Origin: Scolanthus callimorphus
Lineage: Eukaryota; Cnidaria; Anthozoa; Actiniaria; Edwardsiidae
Assembly: GCA_033964015.1 (NCBI GenBank)
Contig: CM066918.1
Coordinates: 25,689,387 to 25,753,386, forward strand
Reading direction: 5' to 3'
DNA: 64,000 bases
A program made the position numbers and the translations under genes. Positions 25,986 through 37,454 of this stretch are shown piece by piece. The notes under the pieces were generated by a model. The model saw nothing but the letters and a program-made list of their open reading frames with translations, ran no database searches and was not told the DNA's origin. Each line of letters begins with the position of its first letter. The first letter of the stretch is position 1.

Positions 25986-26175
25986 GGCCGTTTTAGACTG
26001 TACGATTTTCGCCTACAATCATCGCATGCGACATGCTCGCATCAGCATACGACTCGAATCGCATAGTCTAAATCAGCCCTACAACTCCTCTACGACATGC
26101 GCTTGCGAGCTAAGTCATGTCGCAAGCGTGTCGCATGCGATGGTTGTAGGCGAAAATCGTACAGTCTAAATCGGC
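25986..26175. mobile_element. Foldback MITE with TTA target duplication
   Basis: AGGCCGTTTTAGACTGTACG and AGTCTAAATCGGCCT ends, each next to TTA. Arms of about 50 bp (ATTTTCGCCTACAATCATCG). The 3 bp TTA duplication and GGCC end fit a PIF/Harbinger-type MITE. Confidence 0.75.
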
Positions 26176-26309
26176 CTTTACGAATGTCTTTATGTCTTTA
26201 TAGACGAATGTACATTTCATTGTCCATTTACTTCGCGTTTCAGTGAATGGCAGAAGCATGACAGAAGAGACGGAAATACAGACAGATATCAGGAAAATAG
26301 CACCCTTGG

Positions 26310-26711
26310 TTAAAAAGGATTAAGTGCAGGTATATCGCGAGGTCGCAGGGCAAGAGCGTGGCTAGGGCCCAGTTCCTGAAAGGTTGGATAAAATTATCCA
26401 CGGATAAAAGTCATCTGTTGTATAGGATTTGTTCCGGATTTATCCGTTGGATAAGCGTTTACCTACTGATAACTCTTATCTGACATTCTAGGAACCGGCC
26501 CCAGGGGTCCGCCCTCTTCAGCTCTCCATATAAAAAATAAAGTAAAAACGAAGCGTGAAAGAAACATTGTTTAAAAGTTTTAGTAAGTGGCAGGTTTGGA
26601 CCCCCCCCCCCCCCCCCCCTCTTGGAAAGGCTGGCTACGCCCCTGCAGGGGTACTAGACAAGCTGACACGAGAGGTGGTGGCTTGCGACCCTGCTGTTGC
26701 TGCTGACGCTG
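26310..26711 (-). pseudogene. Broken duplicate of the SF3A2 terminal exon
   Basis: Segments 26310-26348 and 26643-26711 match the last coding exon of SF3A2 at 26950-27117 (the GRKPPPL, SAxLVP and Gln-repeat coding parts, minus strand). Continuation after 26924 is also visible. It is split by a block with a small foldback (26367-26503) and a poly(C) run, and by the MITE at 26712-26924. Non-functional. Confidence 0.75.
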
Positions 26712-26924
26712 TAGCCTGCGAGCCGACTCTCCAGTGGGTTTTCCAGAGAAGAATTCGTTAGGGCGCGCGCGGGGTTCCTGTGGCGTCGGGATTCCTGTGT
26801 CGCGGGGGGGGGGGGGGGGGGGGGGGGGGGAGAGAAAAGAAAGTCCTTTCCGTGACACAGGAATCCCGCGCGCCAAAAAAATCGAATATCCGAAAAAACC
26901 ACTGGAGAGCCGGCTAGCAGGCTA
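26712..26924. mobile_element. Foldback MITE, 9 bp target duplication CTGACGCTG, poly(G) core
   Basis: Ends TAGCCTGCGAGCCG and CGGCTAGCAGGCTA, flanked by CTGACGCTG at 26703-26711 and 26925-26933. The interior contains a ~25 bp G-run near 26806. Same family as 4697-4879. Inserted in the duplicated SF3A2 exon. Confidence 0.88.
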
Positions 26925-26949
26925 CTGACGCTGTTCCTGCTATCCATGG

Positions 26950-29900
26950 TTAATTGTTAAAAGGGTTTAAAGGGTTGGCGGCAGGTATATTACGAGGTCG
27001 TTGGGGTACTAGTCCAGCTGACATTAGAGGTGGTGGCTTGCGACCTTGTTGTTGTTGTTGGTGCTGCTGACGCTGTATCTGCTGCTGTGAGAGTCTGAAG
27101 TGAAACTGGAAGTAAAACTGAAAAAAGAAGAGAAAAACAAAACTATAAATTTTAATAGCCAAAACCATTGCTTCACGCTGTGAATTCAAAACGTTTTTTT
27201 TCCCTTTTTCTCATCTAAGCCAATCAGGCCATTCTATTTTGCTTTGGGCAGTCTAGTCGACTGGTTTTGGTCACGATAAAGCCAGGCGACTGCACTAGGC
27301 GAAACAGGACAAGGACTTGATTGGCTTAGAAGGTTTGACAGAAAAAAAACAAATCCCAAAGTGGCTTTTTCAGAACAGAAAAAACCCAAATCCCAAAGTG
27401 GCATTAAAAAAAAAAAAAAAAAAAAAGCACGAAAACGACTTTAGCTGTAACATAAAGAATAGATGTTCCAACTTTACTGTCCAAGCAAGAACAGATTATT
27501 TACTTGATAGTCATAGCTCTGATCAAACCCCTATTTTGGTGGGACATATTTGACATTTGGCCCAAATGTGCAGACATTGTGTCTGATGACTGGTTTAGAT
27601 GATTGAAAGCTCTTTTAAGTCTTTGTTGCCGAGATATGAAGGATGAATTTATATGCCTTATCTGACGTCATCATGCACCTTATTAGCATAAAAAATTTGC
27701 ACTTAAATATCTCCTGTTTGAAACGCGATTAAAACGCAGCATCAAAGACATATTTAATTATGTGCAGTTTACTGTAAATTCCCTAGATTTTAAAACAAGT
27801 GTGATGTATATACTTTTCACAGCCACTGTTATTAGGTAGTACCTGTTTTGTATCCTTGTTCCATTTTGTCCAGAATCTACCTTCATCCTTGTCAATTTCT
27901 CGACTCGGAATCTAGAGACATATCATTTGAGAAAAGAAAAAACACATTTAGCGGTGGCACATGTAGAAACAGCCATGGAGTCAAATAGCCATTAAAGAGC
28001 TGTGTCAGCCACTCCCTCGTTATTGTTGTCATTCGATATAAGAAGACAAATAACGTGTAGAAATCTCTAAATCAACATCTAAAAGCAAAGTTTCAGATTT
28101 GATTTACCAAATTGAATCAAGAAAATTGCTCTATATTCTCTAAATCAGCCGATGGAAATGGATGCTTTCTCTGACTTGGTATGTTGCTATGCTGTCAAAA
28201 TGGCGGCTGACACAGACTCTTTAAGAGGCCCACTGATACTAAGATGGGTAGTGAAGGCAAGGCAATACTTCAGTTTATTGTCTCATCCAAAAGATGTGAA
28301 ACACTATCGACCATGACCCCAAAAAAGAAGAAAATTTCCTCTGTCATGGCTGGGAGTCAATCCTGGATCACGGGGGGTGAGATGGGAGCACTGCGAAGAA
28401 TGATTTACCACAGGCTATCCATGACCATGCCCCTAGCATAGCAACTATGCAACCATATGGCAAATTAGGTCAACACATAATACGCTAGCATGCTTAAAAT
28501 CCAAGGAGCATCATTGAAGTCTTTACCTTGAAAGCGATAGTTTCATATGGCTCAGCTGCAAATAAGAGATACTGCCAGCCTTTATTAGGAGGTTCTATTC
28601 TTTGCTCATAAGCAGACATGAATCTGTGTCTTGGAATAATTCCTTCGGCAATCTCCGGATAGTCCACCTATAATTATCAGACAATTGATTGCAAATTAAT
28701 ATGGAACTTGTCTACCACAAATAACCACATGTCCCCGAGAGCAAGGAATGTCAGTACGTACCTGGAACAAGAGACTATGTTGACCACTTTCAGGGTCTCG
28801 CTGTTTGGTTACTATAAAAAAGGACAATAAGAACAATCAAAACTTGAATCCTGTATTTCAGCAGAAGTGCCCCTTGAATCTGACGTTGGCAATTCAAAAT
28901 ATATATATATTACACTATGTAGAAACTTACAGCTAAACATCTGCATAGGGTACTAATTGACCAGATTTGTATTTAATCTGCATAACTAAATTGATTGAAC
29001 AACTTCTCTAGGACAAAATAATACTCCTGGTGACCAACACTAGTGACATAACAATGTTATGTTGCAACAAAAAAAGTACGGAAAAATAATTGAAATAATC
29101 AATATTTTCCATGGATCATCATAAGATGACTTTACCAAAGCAATCTTATGTTAATTTTTGTTGACTTCGACTTTTTGAAACCACTAAATTTTGTTTGTGT
29201 GATATTTTCCTTATGTTGTTTTGTCGAAAGTGTGCACCAGGAATAAGTGAACACTTGAGTGAGAACAAGGCAACAGGCAACTTGATATAATTAATTTAGG
29301 GTCCTGAAATACAGTAGTAAGTTAGTTTACCTTTGTATCCTGGTCTTCCAATTTTGACAAACTTTTTTAATGAGACTCTTGCTTTTTCCTGTAACACAAA
29401 AGAGAATTTTGTTTAAGACAAAGAAATACATCACATGACTACAGAATCAGAAATTGCAGACAAATAAAAACAAAAAGAACTTGTACTACAATAATGTGCC
29501 TTCCTGCCCTGATTGGTCAGCTGTTTAATTTCTGATTGGCAAAGAAAAGTAATTTGGTTGCTATGACACACCAAGATTTCTCAACCCACAGGGCCATAGC
29601 TAGCATAGGGTCAGAGGGGGCAGTTGCCCCCCCCAGTGAAGTAAAATTTTTAGTGTCAACATGTGGGGAAAAACCTGCTTGCCCCCCCAGAAAAAACAAA
29701 GAATGACCAAGGCCTGCCCCCCCAGTCAAAAATTTCTAGCTACGGCCTTGACCCATGGGTAGTGCTCAGTGTTACAGGATTAACAGCACGTTTAACAGGT
29801 TGCGTAAAAAACCCCAAAACATTTGGGAGCCAATTGTGTGGAAAATTTCATAGATTGTAGAGTAAATGACAAATAACTAAGTACTGTATGCCTACCAGAG

Positions 29901-32900
29901 AACACTCACCTGGATTGAAAAAATCCAGGCTGAGGGGGATTCAAACCCACGACCTTCGGGTATCTAGACCACCGCTCTACCAACTAAGCTATCAGCCCGT
30001 TGGGATTGGTGTGTAGGTACTATGTGTGTGAAGTAATAGTGGTATGTGTGTAGGTATGTGGTGTGAATTAATAGCTGGTAAAACCACTTCTCCAGCAATT
30101 TAAAGGCCCATCACCAACCGGGAGCCTTTGCACCCCGTTTTCACTTGTTTTCAAATTGATCCATTGTTTTTCTGGTGCTCTGATTGGCTAAGAGTCTGCA
30201 AAGGCTCTCGGTTGGTGATGGGCCTTTAAAGTCTATCTGAACTGAAAATACTCACAGGAGCAGGTTGTGCAGGAGCATCTTTTGCTTCTTTAGCAGCACG
30301 ACGAGCCCTAAAAAATATACAAGACATTCAAACACTGCAGAGCCCCATAATCATACAGATCTTTGCTGTCCTCATGCAAGTTTTGTAATAATCAGGCTGA
30401 TACTTACAAGTTTGACTGATGCTTTTTGCCTTGTGTGTGAGCTAGATAACTTCCCTGTGGTAAGGTAAAAATAACTTTGTAAGTCTTTGGTCATGGTTAT
30501 CACAAAAAGGCCATGTTAAAAAACTTAAAATATTTTATGCCTGCTTTTATGTATACTGCAAGACATTTCTGATTCAGGTTGTGTACACTCAGAGTCTGGA
30601 GTTGTTTCAGGAACATAGTTACATATTATATACATATGTGCATACCTCTTGAAGCCAATATAATGTTGTATGACAGAAATCAAAATCTACACTAATTTTT
30701 AGTATGACATGGGTCTGGCTCAAACCTTCCTGGCTACGCAACTAGCAAAATTGATAACTCACCTCATTATTATGAAGAGTTAAACATAATTTACACTCAT
30801 AAGAACCAAGATGATTGCGCATAAAATATGGATCCTGGTGGGGGTAAAAACAAAATATGATAAGTCACTAATTTTTACAGTTGGGAATTCAAACAGTAAA
30901 GCTTCATAAACATGGAAACATTCTATCTAACCACCAAAAAAATTGGAACTGGAAGAAATTCATTTTTTCAGTAGTTTTACCATCAGCTTATGTGTAGAAC
31001 ATCACGAACAGGGCTGAAAATGTAACTATACAAAAAAACAATAATTTGCCAGTCAATGTGTTCGCATAGTGCAGGTCAATACTGTGACTCAGACCTGGGA
31101 ATGACTGCCAGTCATAGAAACTGTCCAATCAAAATTGAAAAAACAAATTTGGTGACAAATGATAATACCCTACCAATTTTCCAATATGTCCAAGAAAAAC
31201 AAAGGTTCAATTAGATAAATTTTACATCAAGTTAAGGTTACTGAGAACCTTCGCGCACGTCCTCGGGAAAAAAAATCATACTCGCCCTTAGTTTAACCAA
31301 AACATGTCAACCTATATATCGTTGTTAAGCTTATAGAATGGACTAACGGGCTATGGCAAAAAGAAATAACTTTTTAATAAATATAGTTTTTTTAAAGCTT
31401 TTATATAAAAAAATGAGTGTGTCATTTTCAAGAGCTATCACCGCCGAACTGCTTGACCTTGACTCTCAAGAAACACATTGATTTAATCCTTAAATGTGTT
31501 TCTCAAAAACCATGTCTGCGTTTTTTTAAATTTTGTTTAGTTCAAAAGTTATGAATTTTTTAGAGCGTGACAATTCTATAAAATTTGACCTTGGAAATTT
31601 AAAAGTTCCATAACTTTTAATCTACGTAAAATTTAAAAAAACGCAGACACGGTTTTTGTGAAACGCCTTTAAGGATTAGTACAATGTTTTACTTGGGAGT
31701 CAAGGTCAAGCAGTTCGGCAGCGATAGCTCTTGAAAGTGTCACACCCATATTTTTAATAACACCTTCAAAAAATTCTGTTTATCAAAAAGTTCTTTCTTT
31801 TTGCCTTATAGTCCAGGCATTCTACGACAAAAATGGGCCTAACCTGGAACTAATTCCCACAAAAGAAATTTCAACTGTTTTTGGTTCTTTGATCACCTCT
31901 TAATAACATATGAAAAGTCCCAGAAAATCCCACCACGGCAACATTCCGAAAAACAGGATTTATTTTAGGCAGTCGAGAAAGCGATTTGTAGCCGCATGGA
32001 AACGAGGCTGGTATAATAAATCAACATCGAGGCTCGAAAAGACGATAGTAAAATGCACAAAACTACTTATCGGCATTGAAAATATTTTAATTATTTTTCA
32101 GTGCAAAAATCCCACATAACAGAGAAGAAAAAATCTGTATTTTTTTTTCGAAAAAAGCAAATCGCGGTTCTAATATGCAAAGATTTCATAAAGAAACAAG
32201 CAGAAAACTGAAAAATTTAAGAAATATAAATTGCTCGTTGTTTGGACTACTTAAACTAGAACCAACGGGAAAAGATAAATGTTTTACTTGTTAATGTTTA
32301 ATTGTAAGAAAGAGAAATTGCCGAATTTGTTTGTTTACTCTAAAACTAGTGCCTGAAAGCCGTCTGAAATGATGTTTCTAGCGCGCGGGCATCGTATAAT
32401 TACTTAGTTATCATTACTTAGTCAAGCGCTCGGAGTATTTCACCTGTTGCAGAAGGAAAAAAGCAATACTGTAAAGATGTAAACAATTCTGCATTTATTA
32501 TTGTATAAATGTAAGTAAAATGTCTTGCTCGATGTCTTGATCGATTTCTTGAATAAGGTATTTTAGCAATGGGCTATTGAATTGTCTATTTGCACTAGAA
32601 AATTGATTCAGGCCGTCGCAACATTGCTTTGAATAAAATTATTCTTTCACGGTGCACGATAAAATGTCATGATTAGGGCTATAGAGAAATTCCGAATTCT
32701 TACAAATCTGCAACAGTTTTGCTATTAGAGACTTTTTGAAATACATATTCAAGAACTTATTGGATTTTGATTCATCACGCGCATTTCCAAGCCATCTAGT
32801 TTTAATTGAATAATTCATTATCGCTATGCACAGATTCTAAGATTCAGACAAACATTCCATCTGAAATCATCCCATTCAGAAGGACCGCGCTTGAATACGA

Positions 32901-35900
32901 GCCAATGTAGGAGTGCATACAAGCTCTCTGCTATAACGAGTGCAACTACCAGTTTACAAATACATTTTGTATCGTTCTTTTGAGAGAAAACTGAGAAAAT
33001 GGGAGATACGTGTATTTGTTTGTCTGAGATGTTAATTAGTGTCGACGTCATCTGTGTGCAGCGCTATTGACCGTTGAGAACAACACCCCTGAGCCGTCCC
33101 GACTCGTTCTGGCGAAGACGGCTTTCATTATTTAAAACAGACAAGCAGTGTTCTCATCTCTTTGATGTTGCGTGCGGAGCATCGTGATTGCCGTCAAATG
33201 GAAATGGACAGCGTAAATGTCGATGTGGATCCCCCCACATTTCCACACTGGGGGTAGTGGTTCTTTAACGTCCCCCTTAAACTGGTTACAGCTTATAGTA
33301 AAGGCGAGACAGAACCCCGGTTGATTGTAAATGAATGGTAAAGATGAATGGTAGCGAGTAAATGATTATCGCAGTTAAGAAGCAATCTAAATGTCTAAAG
33401 GCCCGTTCACACTGCGCGATCTTAGCTGTGATTTTTCCATCTATTTGGCTTTGCGATATTTGTCCGTTTGTTGGTGATTTGAAGAAATCGCACCCGCATC
33501 GCAGTGGAATTTGAACGTTCAAATCTTCTGCGACGTCGCGGCGACATCGCAAGTGAAATCGTCATAAGATCGCCGGCCGTTCACACCGCGCGATATGACA
33601 TCGCCGTGGAATCGCCCCAGAAATCACGCCTTAAGATCACAGCTAATATCGCGCCGAGGGTGAATGAGCCATAAGCGATCGCTATAAATAGCGATAACTG
33701 ATAGGAAAGAAGTCCGTCATGAAAATTTTTTTACCTTCCATCGCGCGGTCAGATTTTCCCTTTAAAACGCCATTATTAGGCGGGAAAATTGGCGAGCTTA
33801 TTGGGCAGATGGTTCCGAACGGTTAACCGACGGAGAGTCTCACTAGCATACGCAGAACACTCAAGTAAGTACGGATGGCACATGAAAAAATAGAAAATCG
33901 TCAAGTCACCGGTTCACGCACATCCACATCCCACACGTGTCCATTGAGACGAAATGGCTGAATGCGATTTTCAACGGGCGTGGGGAGAGAGATGTGAATT
34001 TTTTGTACCTGCCATGGCCAAGTTAAGTACGTTGTTGATGGCCAACACACCGAGCTACCAATAAGATGACCCACTACGGACGATCAGCGGGCAAAGGTGC
34101 AACATTTTCCTTTGTGGACGGGATGAAGAGATGTTTTCCTGGCGAACTCACAGAATAAATAACGGCTAATAACAGCACAACGGCGTTATTATGAACTGAT
34201 TCCGCACTCTTTAAGCCGATGGCGACGCATGACGTTCTTATCGTGAAGACATCCATTCTCCACCGCCGCCGAAAGCCCAGTACCTAGTGGAACTGTTTTT
34301 TATTTGCCCAGAGCCCAACCTCGACACAAATCAAAGTATGGAACATGCGAAGAGTCCAAGCAGAGCTACGTGACGCCCCCATGCATCGAAATATGTTAAA
34401 TATTGCTAAATGACCACCTCCTACTGTCCTACAAAAGTTTGATATCCGCCATCACACGATTATAGAAGTTGATCGAATTTATATTTATAGAAAATGCGCT
34501 TTGACTTTTCGTGACATTTACACAATTACGAGCTAGGGTCACAATGTCGTGGACTGTATATCACACAAGGAAAATTTTGACTGTCGATTACGGCGATGAT
34601 GCTATTTTACGAAAATTCACATTCCGCCGCTTTACTGGCGACAATTGAGCAAGTTACAAATAAAGAATATTCGTCAGTGTGCGTTTTATCGATATTAAAC
34701 GTTTTTATGCGAAACTGTTGAAGTTTTGATAAAATTTAAGCAAATTAAAGGGCACTTCCGGTTTCAGCCTCGTTTTCATGTAGCACGCAGAGAGCCTCTC
34801 CGCCAAAAGCTGCAAAACGGAGTGTTGCCGTGCTGGGATTTTTTGGGACTTTTAGTATGTTCTTCTAGACGTTAATTCTAACAGGTTTCTGAAGAGAAAG
34901 CTTTTGTGGGAATTAGTTCCAGGTCCAACCATAAATGCCTGGACTATTAGTCCGCTAGTCCATTCTATTAGCTTTCCAACGATATATAGGTTGACATGTT
35001 TTGGTTAAACTAAGGAGTTGTATGATTTTTTTTCCGAGGAGGTGCGCAAAGGTTCTCAGTAACCTTAACTCAAGCTCTGTGACTGGTCAAATGCAAAATT
35101 CACATTTGACTCTACCATTCCATATAGATCTGTTCCAACACCACAGATAAGATGGTGAGATAAATGGAACTACACTTCCATTGCTGTGGCAACTTAGTGA
35201 TTGTAGCATGGTTGACTCCGTTTTAAGGCACTGGTCTCTCACTTTGGTGATCCAGGACCTTTCTGTTCAGGCTTTGGTCAAAACTGTTTCATATTCAGGG
35301 CTGGAAATTAACTTGTTTTCTTAGTCGCCAGCTGGCAACCAAGTGCAAAAAGCTGGTCGCTTGAACAAAACTTGGTTGCCAGGTGTCATCAAGCTTGAAA
35401 AGAGTACCAAAATATTTTGGTCGCCTGCTGGCACCTAAGTTGAAATTTTTAGTCGCCTAGCCGTGATTTGTTGTCGCCTAGGAGACCACCTGGTCGTAAT
35501 TTCCAGCCCTGATATTGAGCTTGCTCTACTGTGTTTCAAGAGGTCCTGTCTCGCCTTCACCACCCTAATCAGCTTCAGGAGGGACGTTAAAGAACCACTG
35601 TGAAGGTAAGAAACCTTCTCTAAGTGACCACCCTCAGTGTCTGTTCTTATTGTCGCTTGGTCACTGGTTGGGACCAATTATTTATGAGCTACAAGTCTGC
35701 AGAGTGGGTCTCAAACATTTACAATTACCTCCACATTTAAAAACACCATCAAAGTGACGCTGATGGGTCAAGCTGTACTGGGACAGGACGACTGTAGAAT
35801 CCAGTGTAATAGAAATCAAAGTCATTTGACCTTTCTTTGATTTTATAAAGAATAAAGTATGAGTGGATGAATGTTCCACTGCCTGGATTCTGAAGTTTAG

Positions 35901-37454
35901 CCACAGGTGACCCAGGACAATTGTTTGTGTACTACAACATCGAAGTATTGACAGTAATATAGGGTTTATATGGGGATTGTGGTAAGAGATGTTTGGACCT
36001 GGAATTTTTTAGGAAATTATCAATAAAAGTTACTGAAACTCACCATGTTGTTAGTTGTGGTTGTCCTTGATGCTCATGTGAAGTTTCACGGATTTATCTT
36101 CAATTCGCCCCCCATACAGAGAGAAAGACAAGGTGGGAGGCTGAAGCCAAAAATCGGCTCGATCGACCGATCGGCAGAACGCACTTCCAGACGGATTTTT
36201 TCACAAAATTCGAATTCCACAACCAAACAAACACACCACGATCGTAGATATACATGTTACCGACGCAGCAAAATCAATAAATATCCTGCAGTTACGTACG
36301 CGAAGGTAGCAGACCCCGTTAAACTCACACGACCCCCTTTTCAACGGTCGTTAAAAATCCGCGGGACGCACAGCTTGGCTAACCAAAATGGCGGCCGTCA
36401 AACAACCAAAATGGCGGCCGTTACCAAAAACTCCTCAAGGGGGAGGGGGACCTAGCGCAAACTCATGCAAATCAGATTGTGCGACTTCAAAATAAATCCA
36501 TTACCTCCCGAACAAAGGGATTTAATTTTTTTACGGAGAAGAATGGATTTGTAGCAAATTTGGCCTAGGGAGCAGCCCGCTCTGCGAGTTTGCGCTAGGT
36601 CCCCCTCCCCCTTGGTGAGTTTTTGGTAACGGCCGCCATTTTGTTTTTAACGGCCGCCATTTTGGTTAGCCAAGCTGTGCGTCCCGCAGATTTTTAACGA
36701 CCGTTGAAAAGGGGGTTGTGCGAGTTTAACGGGGTCTGCTACCTTTGCGTACGTAACTGCAGGATATTTATTGATTTTGCTGCGTCGGTAACATGTATAT
36801 CTACGATCGTGGTGTGTTTGTTTGGTTGTGGAATTCGAATTTTGTGAAAAAATCCGTCTCGAAGTGCGTTCTGCCGATCGGTCGATCGAGCCGATTTTTG
36901 GCTTAAGCCTCCCACCTTGTCTTTCTCTCTGTATGGGGGGCGAATTGAAGATAAATCCGTGAAACTTCACATGAGCATCAAGGACAACCACAACTAACAA
37001 CATGGTAAGTTTCAGTAACTTTTATTGATAATTTCCTAAAAAATTCCAGGTCCAAACATCTCTTACCACAATCCCCATATAAACCCTATATTACTGTCAA
37101 TACTTCGATGTTGTAGTACACAAACAATTGTCCTGGGTCACCTGTGGTTTAGCCTTGATTACTTTATGCCATTAGGGAGAGATCGAGTGTGAATATTTAA
37201 CAATGCCATTTACGAATCTTAGACTTGTATCTTTTGTAATAAGATAGTAGAGTGTACCGGTGAATAGTCCTTTTAGCTTTATAAAGAACCATCACAGATC
37301 ACTCAGAACAAGTTTTTAACTTTAATACCTTGTTCAGATCGATCGTCTCTAGGGCGAGCTGCCTTAGCCTTTCTCTTCTGTCTCTGTTAGATTCCGATGC
37401 AGAAGCAACTCCTCCTGATCCTGTCTTCCCCCCAGCACGATGCTGGAAATCCAT
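26950..37454 (-). CDS. SF3A2: Splicing factor 3A subunit 2 (SF3A2), nine exons
   Basis: Subunit of SF3A in the U2 snRNP, needed for spliceosome A-complex assembly; nuclear. Exons in transcript order: 37329-37454, 30763-30834, 30408-30454, 30256-30307, 29331-29388, 28762-28811, 28527-28667, 27843-27911, 26950-27117. They join in frame to 260 residues. It starts MDFQHRAGGKTGSGGVAS. The matrin-type U1 zinc finger spans exons 2-3 (YECKLC...HTQGKKHQ). Then come KKFVKIGRPGYK, the conserved PRHRFMSAYEQRIEPP and WQYLL blocks, FWTKWNKDTKQ, and FQFHFRL. The C-terminus is a short Gln-repeat and Pro tail; the long proline-rich repeats of the vertebrate protein (about 464 residues) are absent. Intron 1 is 6.5 kb and filled with transposons. 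The upstream-ATG ORF extension was rejected because known SF3A2 starts MDFQHR. Confidence 0.96.
28080..28225. repeat. Dispersed repeat in SF3A2 intron 7
   Basis: Inverted second copy of 7050-7215 (shared CTCTAAATCAGCCGATGGAAATGG). Confidence 0.65.
29590..29750. mobile_element. Dispersed repeat copy (C/G-tract family), SF3A2 intron 5
   Basis: Shares, in reverse orientation with 40950-41122, the segments GTGTCAACATGTGGG / CCCAACATGTTGACAC, CAAGCAGGT and TAGCTACGGC. Probably a short non-autonomous repeat; insertion borders not resolved. Confidence 0.55.
29927..29998 (-). mobile_element. tRNA-like sequence, probably SINE-derived
   Basis: On the minus strand GGGCTGATAGCTTAGTTGG gives an acceptor strand and D-arm, and GTGGGTTTGAATCCC a T-arm. 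The acceptor closes with TCAGCCT, but the anticodon stem does not pair properly. A tRNA pseudogene or SINE head in SF3A2 intron 4, followed by a small hairpin (TGGATTGAAAAAATCCA). Confidence 0.5.
30101..30229. mobile_element. Short foldback MITE in SF3A2 intron 4
   Basis: AAAGGCCCATCACCAACCG and its complement CGGTTGGTGATGGGCCTTT bound 129 bp. TTTAAA occurs at both borders. Likely the same TTA-type group as 25986. Confidence 0.65.
31351..31809. mobile_element. Nested palindromic MITE inside the left arm of the 3.8 kb element
   Basis: Ends CTATGGCAAAAAGAAATAAC and CTTTCTTTTTGCCTTATAG. The inner arms (CAAGAGCTATCACCGCCGAA; GACCTTGACTC) are also inverted. The right TIR of the host element lacks this block, showing the insertion. 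Confidence 0.72.
33399..33672. mobile_element. Foldback MITE, GGCCCGTTCACAC family
   Basis: AAGGCCCGTTCACACTGCGC at the left; a degraded complement (ATCGCGCCGAGGGTGAATGAG) at the right. GATC-rich GCGATTT modules in the interior. Related to 44001-44323 and 44429-44714. Confidence 0.65.
35296..35511. mobile_element. MITE with ATATT target duplication, GTCGCC-rich
   Basis: Ends CAGGGCTGGAAATTAAC and GTAATTTCCAGCCCTG, flanked by ATATT at 35291-35295 and 35512-35516. The interior repeats GTCGCC and CTGGCA. Related sequences at 1758-1970, 44907-45165 and 55068-55140. Confidence 0.8.
35901..37147. mobile_element. 1.25 kb near-perfect palindrome, TTTAG target duplication
   Basis: Arms 35901-36464 and 36586-37147 (about 560 bp each) are near-perfect reverse complements around a 121 bp loop, starting CCACAGGTGACCCAGG. 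TTTAG flanks it at 35896-35900 and 37148-37152, so it inserted as a foldback unit. Each arm carries the same ORF (136 codons left, 118 right) and ATGGCGGCC motifs. It ends about 180 bp from the first exon of SF3A2, in intron 1. Confidence 0.92.

Larger units (their letters stand above)
31231..35069. mobile_element. 3.8 kb TIR element, TCAA target duplication, in SF3A2 intron 1
   Basis: Long inverted ends start GTTAAGGTTACTGAGAACC. Discontinuous homology reaches about 31231-32010 on the left and 34756-35069 on the right. TCAA flanks both sides (31227-31230, 35070-35073). The left arm is interrupted by a nested element (31351-31809). The interior (32010-34750) has no recognisable transposase, so it is non-autonomous or has captured unknown DNA; it also carries the GGCC-ended foldback at 33399-33672. 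The minus-strand ORFs at 32824-33051 and 34074-34256 lie inside and match nothing I know. Confidence 0.78.

Noticed and set aside
29927..29998. Functional tRNA gene in SF3A2 intron 4
   Set aside because: Acceptor, D and T arms look right but the anticodon stem does not pair; more likely SINE or pseudogene.
36045..37003. Mirror-image ORFs of 136 and 118 codons
   Set aside because: They are the same sequence in the two arms of the palindrome 35901-37147; basic, low-complexity product without family features.
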